NCBI GenBank assembly: GCA_964019055.1
Contig: OZ025211.1
Coordinates: 1,316,635 to 1,380,634 of the forward strand
DNA from: Anthopleura xanthogrammica
Taxonomy: Eukaryota > Cnidaria > Anthozoa > Actiniaria > Actiniidae
Length of the DNA stretch: 64,000 nt
Reading direction: 5' to 3'
Of this stretch, positions 13,201 to 28,200 are shown in pieces. The notes beneath the pieces were generated by a model. That model had not been told where the DNA came from. It did no database searches and saw only the letters and a list, made by a program, of their open reading frames with translations. Position 1 is the first letter of the stretch. Each line of letters begins with the position of its first letter. A program made the translations under genes and the position numbers.

Positions 13201-16200
13201 TATAAATGTGCCTTGCATTCAAGCCCAAATCTCTTTATATTGAGTGTAATGTCTTCCCATTTCAGATCACCTGTTATTCCCTTGAGTATTGCTTTAATGT
13301 TAGACATCAACTAATATAGATACCAGTAAAACTCAAACAAAGATTCTTACTCGTTGGGGGGGGGGGGGGGGGGGAGGGGGGGAATGACAGGTGGTCTGAA
13401 ATGGGATAATATTACGCCCAATACTGCTATGTTATCTATCAATGACACCATACCTCTTCCTTGGATTGACTGATGACATTTAACATGATGCAAACAAAGT
13501 CTGGAATGACGTAGTTCATGTTGAATCGTGCACTGCTCAGCCATTTTTCTAACTTTTCTTTCGTTCTGTTTAAAAACAAACAAAAAAATAGAAAAAGGAA
13601 ATTCAGAGAGCCTCACAAAACTTCTTCAAAAAACATTTTTTGACATCAGACATTTCAGTCTTACTCTGGGGTTCACAAATTATTTATTCTTGCTCTGGTG
13701 TTTGGTGTTTTGACAGAAGTAGTGAAATAGAACCTCAGGAGTCCAGGGTATTTCATGCTGTCTGGGTCTCGGATAGATCTTTAACCACACCCTCCTCTAT
13801 TAACTATTATTATTCTTACCTTACCTTTTAACACAAGACACCACCATATCAGCTGACATTAGTTTCAGTCGCTTGACAAGATGTGCTTCCATAACCTCAT
13901 CAGGCCAGTTTAGGTCAGTAACAAACTGCTGTAGTGCTCCTAACTTCCAGAACAGCTCTTCTGATGAATTGCAGCCTTTACTAAAATAATAATAGGAATT
14001 GACTGAGTATGTATACTGACCACGATATGGCAGTGAAAGGAAGTACCAGCTGTATGAAAAACTAAGTGAGAAAATCTTGATTGTTAACAAGACATTTTTT
14101 TTTCAACCTCTTAGGTTTGTCAGACATGTTTCAAGGTGTCCCACCTCATCATCAGTGTTGCATTCTAATAGATGCCTTGGTGCGAAAAGGATTGTAGTTG
14201 TAATTCGAGTGGCCCTTGCCCGAGATTTAAAAGTCACATATCTCGCGGAATTTGAGGAGATGGATGGAAAGATTTGCTTACTTTTTTTATACAATAAGTA
14301 TATTTCAACTGTATTTCTCTAAATTTTTGGAAATGCTTGTTTTAGTATTGGGAAGAGACTTGCAGCTAGGGCTGCTTGGCTAAGCATTGAAGTACGCTGT
14401 GATTGGTCGGTTTGCGCGTGCACCAGACACCTGGTAAGGAAATGATTTACCGTATTTGCCGGTGTATAAGTCGACCCCCAAAAATCAGGTTAAGACACAT
14501 GAATTTTTAGTATATTCTTTGTATGAGTCGACCCTGCTATATCTCAGAGTTTTTTTTGTATATTGGTTAATTAACCCTAGAGTTGTGATATTCTCACACA
14601 TCTAAGTATAAGATAGCTTTATTGAAAACAATACAATAGTTTCAATGTGTTTATCAAAACCGACTCTAGGTGAGATATCACACTTTTGAAGCCGGTTACT
14701 GAAGCTTTTAATTGATTGGCGTTGGTATAAACAATGTTATCAATAAATCTTAGCATCAGGAATAGACTTTCAAGTTTAGATAACCAACTGGTCCACCCAT
14801 TTTGTTGTAGATTTCCAGACATTATCGCATATAAGTTTGATTGAACGTGTCAAACCTAAGCCAATCGTAGTTCAAAAGTACTTTCAACCATTTCTTCTTC
14901 CCGTGGGAAAGAATTACAAGCTGAACTTTCTGATTTAAAAGAAAGTGCAAAAGAGCGAATGGTACCGATACAGACACCTTCCCGGTACAGAATGAAACAG
15001 AGTAACAACACATACAGAATGAAAGTAAGACAGATTTCGGCTTAAGATACCTTCACATAGTTTTTGAAAAATGATTTTATGCATTTTCGAGTTGGAGAAA
15101 GTTTAGCGCCTCAAATTCAATGAGACGTAACGAAGGACGCGGCAAAAAAACCTATAGGATATTTTGTTAAAAAAACACATTCAGGTGACTTTGAACTGTG
15201 GGTTTTATTAAGCTACTCATAATAAATTCTCTTTCTTTTGTAATACAATGAAATCAATCCCAAGAAAGTTTAATTCAGAATACGAAAAAGACGAAAACTA
15301 AAGCACTTAGGCTTACGAGTCATGTTGAAGGTTCAGATCATGTATTTTAGCCGTTATCAGCTTTTTTTTACAAATGATATCCCATATATTGGAAAGAAAC
15401 TTTATTTGGACGCTTATCCAAACAAAATTGATCCTTTCTAAAGCCAAAACCAATGTTTTTGCTTGGAACTTGAGCTATGAATTCGAGATGTCGACTTTCA
15501 ACTCGGTGTATAAGTCGAGGTCGATTTTTTAGGGTCGATTTTAGGTGCTAAGAGGTCGACTTATACACCGGCAAATACGGTACACAGTTACTTAGTTGCT
15601 TTCTCTGTATCAAGGGCAGCATAGCGGTTGTGTACTTGCCTCTCACCTCTGACGTCTCAGGTTCGATTCCTGGAATTGGGATCAAATGTACGGAGAGATT
15701 ACTGGGCCTCTCCCTTGATTCAAGGGTTTTTCTCCAGCTTTCCTCCCTCCCAAAAACCTAACATGCGATTAAAATTCAAATTAAAAGTGATTTAGCAATG
15801 CTATGACTTTGATCAGCTGCCCTGAAGATGCTTGTTCATGTATATTTTCAGTTCTCTGTCCATAATGACCAGCGTTTGTTGAGGTATTTGTAGTATAAGA
15901 GGGACTACTCACCCTACAGCCATCCAGTTTTCCTTTTCAAAGTCCTTGTGAAGAGACTGTGCGATGGATGACTCCATAAGATCAATATATCGGATGACGA
16001 GGGGTGCGAATGTGTCACGTAGATGGGTGTGGAACTTGTTACGACATAATGATGCTGCAAGAATAAAATATGAAGAAAAAGAAATAGTCAAAAGGAAAGT
16101 CATAAAGAAGGGGGGAAAGAGAGAAAAATGTAAGTGTGGACATAAAAAACAACAAACAAACAAACAAATGAACAAAAATAACTGTCAAAGAAAAGATGAA

Positions 16201-19200
16201 ACGTAATAAATGTAAAAAAATGAACAAAAATGTAGAAGGATGAAAATAATAAGGAAAAAAAGATGGTAAAAGAACTTACGATCACTGTTGAGATACTGGT
16301 TAAGAAGCTGAAATAACTGAAAGCTATCCCAGGTATCAGGGGGTTGAACAGCTAAAGCATCATCCATGTCAACAGAGAACAGAGACCAGAAGATTTCTTG
16401 ATGTTCTATCATCAGATCATTGACCAATGCAAACGCCTACACACAAAAACATTTTGGTATGAACATAAGAACTCACCATTGTTTTAATGGAAGTATGGGT
16501 GGCATAGCAGTGAGAGCTTCATTTAATCATCTCTAACCGAGTGCTTGTAACAACCTAAATCAACCTGGTAATACACATGCCATAATCCTGACTGCACTGT
16601 GTGCTATGCCTGAGATATTCTAGCTAATTATTTTGTTGAGCTTGTGCAACAGTAACTAAGGAGAGGGGAACTATGAATAATAATGAAAAAAATATTTTAC
16701 AACAATCACTCCCCATATGGGGCTCTTCCGTGAGGTTCACTACACACGCACTACCACTACATTCTATATTTACTACATGCAACCCTCAACTCACATGTTG
16801 ATTTTTAAAGAGGGAGGGAAACCGATGGTGATGTATGTGATCATGCAGGTCAGTGATGCTGGATGATGATGACGGTGATGATGAAAGTGACATATGATGT
16901 AATGTAATGTACATGACATACTGCTGATGAAGTTTGTGTTGACTAATAATATTACTGATAATGATGGCAATGATGACAGTGATATACGATGCTGATGTGC
17001 AATGTACATGACATACTGCTGATGAAGTTTGTGTTGACTAATAATATTACTGATAATGATGGCGATGATGACGGTGATATACAATGCTGATGTGCAATGT
17101 ACATGGCATACTGATGATGATGTTACTGATGATTGTGGTGATGTGATTATAAAGATCCAATATGAATACCCTTATATACTACTGAATATTTCACCTCGGC
17201 ATGATGCTCTTCATTTTGTTGCAGTAAATCAATACACAATTCAGCCAGACGAATAATGGCATCGAGTCTCTTCTCTGGAGTGTTCTCCTCAGTATTTCCC
17301 TCTAAAAAATAATGACTTATAAATACATGAATATATTCACTGAGATTCACAGTTCTCTTTGATTCTACTAGTTTGTCTGGGTAAAAAATCTTATTTTAAA
17401 TCATAAGACACATTCTGGTCTAGGGGGAGTACAAATTAAACTATAGTAAATCAAAAACAAAACTAATAACAAACAAACAAACAAAAATTGCCTGTGATGA
17501 AACTTGCCCCTGTAGAGAAGCTCTGTACATGTAAGAAATAGTATCAATTCCAATGGATTTATTGTGATTACAAATTAAGATATCTGAGCAAGGCAAATAA
17601 GTCCCTTTTACCTTCAATGTTTGCATAAGCAGACACTCGAGTGTAGTTGACCAGCGCCGCCTGCTGCAGACATTTTCGAATTTCATTCCTAAACTCATCA
17701 GCAGGGACAGGAGAAGAAATGTCTTTCATCATCACCTGAGATGAAAACAGATTCATGGCCGAAGTTATTATGATATTGGTTTATTGGTATGCCCCCACAG
17801 AAAAAAACATACAAATTATGAGTCTGTTGATAGGTTCAGAGACTGCGCACACCTCATTTTGCACTCAGGCACAGGGCTGTCTGTGTCATATTCAAAGAAT
17901 GAAGCCAGCTTGTGCTTATTAGTGGGTATGTACTGTATTGAACATACATGTACGAAATGATACGATACAACAATTTTTATTTAAACACAATTAGACTTGA
18001 AATGATTCTTCTTGTGGTGTTTCTATTACTAAACTAAGTTAATTTTATAAAATAATATATAATTATATAATATACTAAGATTCATGTATATAAAACAAAT
18101 AAAAACGAATAATTATTTGAAAAAAAAAAATATATATAGGCAAAAGTAAAAGCTTGCTAAAAGTTTTTAACATTTTTGACAAGTACCATCTCTATCTTTT
18201 CCGAAGACGACACTTGTCAAAAACGTTTTTTCAAGTAGTTTTATTAGCGAATTATTATGACAACTAATAAAATCGATGAAATCTATTTAACAAGAAAATA
18301 TTTCAAATTAATTTAATAAATAATATATAAAATTGTCATTGTTGCATGGTGTTGTTTTGACATAAGTAATGAACCAATATCATAATGGATAAGATACTTA
18401 CACGTTCAAACAAGGAAAGAGTGGCTTTGAGTGCACCTTCTGGACGACCAAATGGAAAACAGTATCTGCCAGTACAAATAGTAAAACACACAATCAATAA
18501 AAACCTTCATGTTAATAGTATTGCAAGCTGTTGCATCATACAAATGTCTGTCGTCAACATCTGACACCCTCTTACCAGCTGAGTTGCCCTTCAGAACAAA
18601 CTGAAGGTCAAGCAATCAGAATTGAGGATTCAACGTCATATTTTGATTAACATTTCCCATTATTCTGCCAAGAGAATTTATGAAATACGAAATTTTTCCT
18701 TCTCTAAATTGATCGTAAACACTAGTCGAACTCATGGCAGAATTTTATTTCAATCAACAAGAAAAGTCGACATTGTATACTCTGAAAATGCTCGAAAAAT
18801 GCTAACCAAAAATAGTGACCCATAATCCCTTTCGGGGAAGGCGATCAACTCAGCTGGTATGAATAATGATATAATGGCAGTTTTTACACACCGGAAGTGA
18901 ACTATTTGGTTGGCCAAAAGGTTCCATAATCTGTCTTTCACTTCTTCAAACTTGCTCTTCTCTTCAACTGTGATTGTGCCAACACCATCTGGTCTAGGAT
19001 GAGTAAAAAATATTTGAATTAAAATGAATGTATCAGACTGTTCCAAGGGGACGATACATTTTCTTATTATATCCATTTTGAAATCACTAGCAAATCCTGT
19101 AATCTGATTGGCTCTCAGTAGATTGATTCAAGCACGAATCGCACTATTTTGAGTCCGAATCGCACTATTTTGAGTCCGAATCGCATCTTTTTGTCAGCCA

Positions 19201-22200
19201 ATCACAATGCAACACTAGAAAAGGTAACCAATCAAATTACAGGATTGTATGTAATCAGCCAATCAGATTACAGCAAATAAGGAACATAAAATGTAGCTTT
19301 TTTCAAGTTTGACTGCAATTTTTTGTTACAAAAAGAAACAAAATGGATGATTTTAACAGCTACTTATTAATAAATACTTTTGTACTTATCACAAATTTAG
19401 TGTCTATCTAATATGATTTCCAAATGGATATAATAAAGTGATAATTGAACTTCATGTCGTGCAATTTTGGTCTAATATCAAACTTGCGATTACAAATCAC
19501 ACTCCCGCTACGCGGTCGTGTGATTTTGTTATCGCGCGTTTGATATCAGACCAAATTGCACTCCACTTAGTTCAATTACCATTATTTATCCAAGTCCCCA
19601 TTTATTCTGGACTGTAATGAGATAGGTTAATGCGCTGCATTAATGGTATGGTATTCCTTTTGAACCAATCATAATGCATCAAATGCAATTAATAAAGTTA
19701 ACTATCCATTATTCATGGTTCCGACAAACCAATCACTGTTGCAGTAGTTTTCCTAGTGGAATTAATATCTTGTCCCACAAACAACTACACAGTATCTGTT
19801 TTAAAGAGTACGACAAGGATTATGAGGCAATTTTTCTTTATTTTCACAGGATAGTAAACAAATGAAACAATTTATAACCAAATTACTGCAATCAGAGTGA
19901 GTTATAAATTTTGAGATATTCTAGCTAATTATTTTGTTGCGCTTGTGGGACATAGCAACGGTAACTAAGGGGAGGGGAACCATGAATAATAATGAAAAAA
20001 ATATTTTACAACAATTACTCCCCATATGGGGCTTTTCCGTGAGGTTCACTACACACACACTACCACTACATTCTATATTTACTACATGCAACCCTCAACT
20101 CACATGTTGATTCTTAAAGAGGGAAACCAGAAAAAAGAGGGAAACCGAAGAAATGGCAAAAAAAAAAACCCTTGTGGCAAGGGTTTGAACCACACATCAA
20201 ACAAACTTAACTCACATATGATCCATTCTGAGCCAGGGCTCAAGCCAGACCACAGAGGTTAGAGCCAAGCCCTTAAAGCACTACGCCACTCATGTAACAT
20301 TGTATGTGAAGAAATAAAAGTCTATACCTGTTACCATGGACATGAGAAGCACAGAACGCAAAGCTGTAATGAAGTAGTGTAGGGTCAATCATGATACCAG
20401 ACTCTGCCCTGTCCAGTAGGTCACTAAGGTAACATAGATGACGATTGCAGCCACGGACACCATAACGAGCACAGTACTCATCAAGGACAAAGACTTGACC
20501 TGGCGAAAACCATCCCTGGGTGGAGGGGGGAGAGTAAGAAGAGAATGTAAATAACACTATAACGAGCACAGTACTTACTCATCAGCAACAAAGATTTGAC
20601 CTGGCGAAAACCATCCCTGGGGAGAGAGGGTAGGTAAAACCAAACCATGCACAAATCTATCAAGGCAAGACGTTTTGTAGGATTTTAAATGGTAGTTAAC
20701 TGAGTTTTGCACATAAAATAGAGTTATTTGTATGGATACAGTATTTGTATTTATTTATTTCTGGTCCGGTATCTTAAAAATCATGAGTTTTGATTGGCTA
20801 TTTGAGCAGTATCTGCATGCAGTCCAGTATCTTGACGTCATCCATGCATGCATGACATAACGAGTGCAAAAAAAGAGAAAGAGTCCATGGGAAAAAAAGT
20901 TATTTACCGTTCTAAAGTCGGTTCGGATAGGGAAAAACTGTGCCCTCGGTCCATATATTCAACACCTCTGGTACAGTTTTTCCCTATCTGGAACTTCTGG
21001 CCATTAAATAACCTTCATATCTAAAATGTTATTGTGCATACCAGGTGATTTCGCTTCTCTCAGGCATAAGGAATTAGCCAATCAGCGAACATTTTGTTCG
21101 TAGCTCAATGTTTCCTAGTTCCAGGTTTTCAACTCGATAAACAACAGCTTTTACTCAAAAATATAGAAAATAAAACTCATCGTTGGAAAGATTCACCAAA
21201 TACCTTTTAGAAAAGGCATATTTCTTCGTTGTTGGTTGAAAATATTTCATTTTGACAAGAGATAATAGAAAATACTTGGAAATTTTCGCTGTGACAAACA
21301 ATGCATTGCGCTCCTAGATTCCAGATCACCTGGAAGGATAACCATAATGTTTATGTTTGTTTCTTCCAGGAATTTAATTTAACCTTCATATCCTTTTTAA
21401 AGACAGATGCATGGTTGGCTAGAACAGCTATTACTATTATAAACACATATATTAAGATAAGAACCTACCAGACAAGAGTAAGAATCATTCAAACGATGCT
21501 CCAGTGTCTTTCTCTGTAGTATTTCAAACAAGTAGTGATGATCAAACCAGCTGGGCGTGGCCTGAATCAAATCTTCCAGACCATGTTTCTTGGCATGATC
21601 AGTGGCTGAAAACATACAACCACGACTAAGTCAGTTACAGTAACAAGAGGTTTGGATTATACAGTAACCTACAGACAATAATAATAATTTTATTAGACAC
21701 TCCCAAGGGGTTTCCAGATCCAATTTACAATAAACAATATATTATAAAACTATAAAATATAAATTGTCTATATATACAGTTCCTAGCTAAAATACACATT
21801 GAAAAGGAATTTCCTCAGTCCTTTCTTAAAAGTACATACTAGACAGCTAGTATACAATTGCACTAATCACACTGACAACGTACAATCTACCCACCAACAA
21901 CCTACCATTAACTTACTGATACCCTAATGACAACCTACCATTAACCTGCCGTTACTTTTCTTACCAACAACCTAACGTTAAAATACTGTCAACCTACCAA
22001 TCAATATCCTACTGTTAACCTACTAACATCCTACTCGCAATAGCACACAGACCTACCGGCAACCTATACAACATCCCACTAACAACCTACTAATAACTTA
22101 TAACTTTATAACTGCACATAGCATGCTGAGGAGGCTCATATCCAGGACTTTTTGTAAGGGGGGGGGGGGGGAGTGCAACCAAGGAACCAAAAAACACGTG

Positions 22201-25200
22201 GAACAAAAAAGAAAAACCTGTCTATTAGACATGAAAAAATTTATAAGTATCTTTCACTTTAAACAATTGCAGTCTAAATTTTGGACCTTTGGGGGGGGGG
22301 ATGTTGATGCACCCCATGCACCCCCCTCCTAGGTAAGGACTGGAGCATGACATGCATTCTATTTCTTCAATATAATGTGCACACATGCCATACCTCCCTG
22401 TAATCTTGAGAGTGTGTTAGTTCTATTCTCCTTTGCTGTTGCTACCATTGATAGTTTTGGTGCTACAGGTTTGTGTGACTGTCCTGTTGCCATGTACAGC
22501 TTGTTGACCCACATTGTTCTTTCTAGTTCTTCTTCTGTTCCAAACACAATTTGATCACCTTCCTTGACAGCCTCAAAATAGAACCTTGCTCCCTTGTACT
22601 CATCATCTGAAGTTAAACAAGTAAAAACAATCTTTAGCAGACATTGACTTGTAGTTAAATTGTGCTTCTAAACCACAAAAACATATTATTAATACTTTGA
22701 ACAGTGGCAGATCCAGAGAGCTTTCAAGATTGGTGGCTGTTACCTAGAAAGGCATCACATACTGTCCTTTTTAGGTTTCACTTTAACCTATCTTAGCTAT
22801 CCAATCCAACCTTCTGGATCCACCCTTGTACTTTGGAATGCATATATTTATTGTTCCTTGCATGACACAGCTAACTCACAGATTGGGAAGAGCCCAAAGA
22901 AAAAACTTTAAATCAAGTGAAAGATGAGCATACCAAATAGTTTATCAGAGTAATCCACTGTGTAGCTATCAAGCTGCATCATGTCTGTTGGCTCGGACTT
23001 CTTTTCCACGTAACTACACAATGCAAATGTGTACTGACTCACCTAAAGTCAAAAACAAAATTTATCAAACCAGAGATATGGTTTGATCATAAAGACAGGC
23101 CTGTTATAGACTCTCAGGTGACATCAAAGCAGCTCAATTTGGAGGACAAAAATGGTGCCATTTTTAACTAGGCCCAAGGTCAAGGTCATGAAGAACAAAA
23201 CTCCTGTTTTCACGCATCGGATAACAGAGAAATGTATGGCAGGTGAGTGGCCTAGAGTTACTTCAAACTGTATTTTTACCATTATTTTATAGATATCATA
23301 ACTAGATTTCACACACATTACAATGCATAGTTGTTCCGACTTTTTGGAAAGTTTCATGATATTTTAGTGAAAGCTTTTAAGCTTTTAAATTAAATTTTTT
23401 TATCAATGTTTTTGTTGCAATACTCAATTGCAACATTGACAAATGAGTGGCTTCTCTTGAGAAGTATTTTCACATAAGACAACAAGTGAAATAATAACTA
23501 CACTACAAAGCAAATAATACTGAATACTTGAAAAGCACATCATTTTTGTCGTTGATTGGAAGTAACATTGCACCGACCCTATTACCTTCGGTCATAATAC
23601 AGCTAGGAGAATTATTGGCAACACCAAGCACTTTCATGATTTTTTCACTTTGTGCTATCAGAATTATTTCAGTCTCGATATAGCAAGTAATTAGTAAATA
23701 TTTTTTAATATATTATTAATAATATTATTCATATTTAAATATTTATATACTTATACTTAAAATACTTAGTTATCCCTTTGCTGTGTTATGTATATATTAA
23801 TTTATGTTTTCTTTTTGCTAACCACCCTTGTAATAGACCTCATCGGCTTGGGTGTAATGTTGTCCCATTTCAGACCACGTGTCATTCCCCAGAGTATCAT
23901 TTCATTGTTTAACGGTTGCGCATGAGAAGACACATGAATATGGATACAACTCAAACAAAGAATCTTATTCCCAAGAGAATGACACATGGTCTGAAATGGG
24001 ACAACATTACCCCAAGCCGATGAGGTCTATTCAGTTTTTACTGCAAAATGGGTTCAATAAACGATTATCATTATTATTATTTTTATACACAATTTATACC
24101 AACCTGCACCAAGATGATAAATCTCCTCTTCCATTTCTTCCAAACTGATTTTCCATGGACAAACAAATAACTAGAAAAATCATGGGGAAAAAGATCAGAA
24201 ACTCAAGGCTTGAAATAACAGAATGTCTGGCTAAAATTGGAACTTGTCTGGTCAAATCTTTGCTTTGCCAGTCATTTTGAACAGTACTTAATGTTGAGCC
24301 ATAAACAGGGTATAACCAAGTTTAAAACAAATTTGACCAGTCATCATCGCGGGGGACTGACTGGACATTTTTTTAAGCCCTGGAAACTAAATGGTATACT
24401 GGTACTAAAGTCTGTTAATGACACAACAACCTATTTCATGCTGTACGATGAAATATTTGAAAATTAGAATAGAAGAAGAGAGTTACCAACCCTGCTTTCT
24501 TTAGATTCAATGGCTTGTCCATTTTCACAGCAATTTTGAGCTCTAGTTTAGGTCCATTCCATCCCTTGTGTGTTGTCAGGTTATGCCACTCAAATGCATC
24601 TGATCCACCAGGAATTGGCTTAATTGTAACCTATCAAGTACGATAGCCTCAATTTAAAAATTTTCAGGGGGAGGGGGCATTCCTCTGGACCCCCCAGATT
24701 AGCCCCCCACTCAAAACTATGTTTTGCAGTCCCGGTACAGTAAAGTAGTGATACTAACCCTTCCAAGTTCTTTGTCATCCAGTGCAAGTACCCCAGAGCT
24801 TTGTGCGTACAGCTTGATTTTGATGATAGGCCGTGGATGACATGTTGTGAAATCTCCTTGAGTATCCCACCTGAAATAGAAAGGTTGGTATGAAGCACAG
24901 CCTTAAATACTACTGGACTTCTATGATGTTTCGAATTCTTCTGGGCTGTCTTCTTCAGGGTTTTTATCTTTTTCATATCGAAATGTTGTAGAAGTAAAAT
25001 AATACACTGGTAGCTGAGAACATCCCTAGAAAACTATAAGAATCATTTAATGCTATAAACCAGCTGAGAGAAAGCTTTAGAATCATGAATAAAAATTTTA
25101 GCTGAACTTACACAGGTTTTCCAGCCTCAGCTTCTCCTGTCTGTAGCTTTTCTCCTCCTTCAACCTTAAGAGCAAACAGTAATATCAATACAGTATATGT

Positions 25201-28200
25201 CTTTGTCATGTCATTGTATGTCTTAATGGGAAGCATGGGTGGCATAGGGGTGAGAGAGTTTGCCTCTTCCCTGTGCTTTGGGGTTTTTTTTCTGGGTTCT
25301 CCAGTTTTCCTCCCTCCACTGAAATCACACCTTCTAAATTCCAATTTGATCATGGAATGAGGGTCACAGGTTTGTAAGCCAATTGACCCTTTGCAGCACT
25401 TAAGAATGCAGATCAATTTGGAGGACAAAACAATAGGTTTCCAATTCTCAGGAGATTAAAATTATTTTGTTTTGTCCTCCAAATTGAGCTGCTTTGATAT
25501 CACATGCAAGGGGTCTATAGCTAGTAAGTGCTACCCTCATATAAGGACTGTTTATATATTGCACTATATAATATATTTATCTGTAATGATTATACCTCCA
25601 TGGTGCAATATACTATTCTTTTCGCTGGTAATGGTTTAAGTCCTCTTGCCTCAGCAACGATGACCTGGAACACAAGATCAACATTGTTAGCATGCCTGTA
25701 AAAGAAATGAGATGTACTATATCCAGGGGTGGATCCAGTGAAGGGGTGCGATTGCCCTAGGTTGACTTGGTGCCCCTACTTCAAAGATATCCAATACAAA
25801 ATAAATTATTTTCCCTTTGATTCTAAGGTGTGCGCCCCTCTCTGGGTTGTCTTTGTGCCCCTACTGCAGCTTTAAGGATATCCAATACATAATAACTTTC
25901 TTTTTCTTGGATGATATCATGTTTTTTTTTTAGTTCAGTGTTTTTCTCGAGGGGGTGTCCTTCTAATGCAGCACCTCTTCATGAAGCAAATCCTGGATCC
26001 ACCCCTGATATCAATACTTACCTCGATCGTAAATGACAAAACCACATCAGATTTGGACGGTGATGGATCTGTGTCTTCAGGAACATCCAGAACAGAAATG
26101 GTGTTTGGAATTCTACTGCAATAAAACACATGCAAACAATTTTTACCATATACGTTGTGCAATAAAAATAATCCCCTTTGTCTACCATACTTACTTCTTG
26201 AGCTTGTACAAGGATAACTTGGCATCAGATGTTCCCTTGGCAACTGGCAAACTCTCTAATGACAACATAAGCTTGCTGATATCAGATTGTTGCTCCTCAA
26301 CATACAACCGCTCCATGTCCTTGTGAAGAAAAGGTGGCAAACGCTAAAAGGATCCAAAACACTGATATTTAAAATATTATTTTATACATATCTTTTCAGG
26401 ACTTGAAATACTATGCTTCTTAGTTGAGCTTGGAACGACTGAAGTTTTGTCATTGAAAAGTACATGTTGTCAGGGGCAACGCCAAAAGTATTGAACCGTA
26501 TAGTGTGGGAAAGTGTGGGAAAAATTCAAGAGCTTAATTGCCGCCGTGGTGGCGTCAGTATCATGCTTGATTCCTATTGAATACTTTTGACGTTGCCCCT
26601 AACAACATGTAGTTTTCAATGACAAAACTTTGGTCGTTCCAAGTTCAACTGAGAAGCATAGTAACAGCCAGTCAATGGACAATGTCCAGCCAGAATTGGA
26701 ATTTCCTGGTCAAATCTTTGCCTTGCTGGTCATCTTAACAAGTAACATTGAGCCAAAAATGAGGTATGAAAAAGCTAATACTAATTTGGCCAGACAACAT
26801 GACCAGCAACTGACCAGTTATTATTTCAAGCCATTTCTTAAACATCCCAACCACAAATATTACATTATTATTAGCCATTTTGTGGTCAAGGAAAAAAACT
26901 GGGTGGATTTGGTATTACAGTGCATTCTGGGACTGTTTTATAAATGAGTAAATAAATAAATAAATGAGAATTAACAGTGGAATCCAGAGTGGCTCTTCCT
27001 CCACTGCATATCAATTGGAATTTAGAAGTTTTTTTTATTTATTTTTTATTTTTAGGGGATGAAATAGACAATTTCTTAAAAACATGTCCCTAAAACAGTC
27101 CCACAATGCACTGGAATGCATACTCAACCCAGTTGCTAATTTACAAACCTTCCTTGATTCACCAATGTTTTTCATCTTGTCTTGTAACTCTCTTCTGATA
27201 CAGGCTGCTTGCTCATCAGCATTATCAAGCTAGTGAGAGAAATACATCAAAATTATGCCTATCTTCTATATTTTATTTATTTATTTTATTTATTTATTCA
27301 TTGTCGAATGATTTAATGCATTTATTTACAATTTTGACGATATCAAAAAGCTCTAGAAATTGAATTTTTTCAAATACATGAACGACAATCTTTTCTTCCT
27401 TTTTTTTCTTTTTTGAGGGTATTTTACTTTTCAAACATATAAACATTCTTTTCTTCCTTCTTTTTTTCCAATTTCATTCTTCCTTTCTTCCATTCTTTCT
27501 TTCATTTCTATCTTATTTCCATATTCATCATTTGGTTAATTTTCTATACTCTAGTGTAAATGAATAATAATAAGTTATTAAAATGTTATATTTAGTAAGT
27601 TAATTTTTTATGCAAAGAAAAAAACACTTGAACGTCACATGAAAAACACCAAAACAAGGCTGAAAATTACGAAAGCGGAACTTAAGAAAGTGCTTCCAGC
27701 TGGATATATGATATTGATATGCATATACAATAATTTTCGTTATTTAGAGACGAAATTGAAAAGATTACTCTTAATTTGAGTGGATTATGTCAAATAAATT
27801 GTCTAGGTTATTTCTGGATAGCTGGAAGTAAATAAACTTATTAAAAAAATGGGTTATTTTAGAAGCGAACGGATAATGAAAACAAAGTTTGAATCGATCA
27901 TGCATTCAAAAAAAAAAATTTAACGAATGTTCACAGATCCCTGAAGTCAATTTAAATACCCACACGTAAACAAAGCTGAATGAATAAAGCGTATCAAAGC
28001 GATAGTTTTAAAATACAAAGTCTTTTTTTTTATTTATCTATTTTCTTACGTTACCTGGCAAGCATTGTACAAGATTTGATGCTGGTATTTTTTGACTTCT
28101 AAGATAGTTTGAAACATCTCGTACAGTTGTTCTTTCGATAAAATAAGCTCTGAAGCAGCAGATGCGGCAATCCTTGAAGTTCCCTTCTTGGGATCATCTT

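Noticed and set aside
15614..15700. tRNA gene with good B box
   Set aside because: The acceptor and anticodon arms do not pair and the sequence continues into a shared SINE body; the same holds for 35200 and 50232.
20481..20663. ORF containing a second GWFSPGQ-like stretch (frame-shadowed [10 protein letters not shown])
   Set aside because: Reading frame is off; the region is the partial exon-13 duplicate, recorded as a pseudogene, not a gene.
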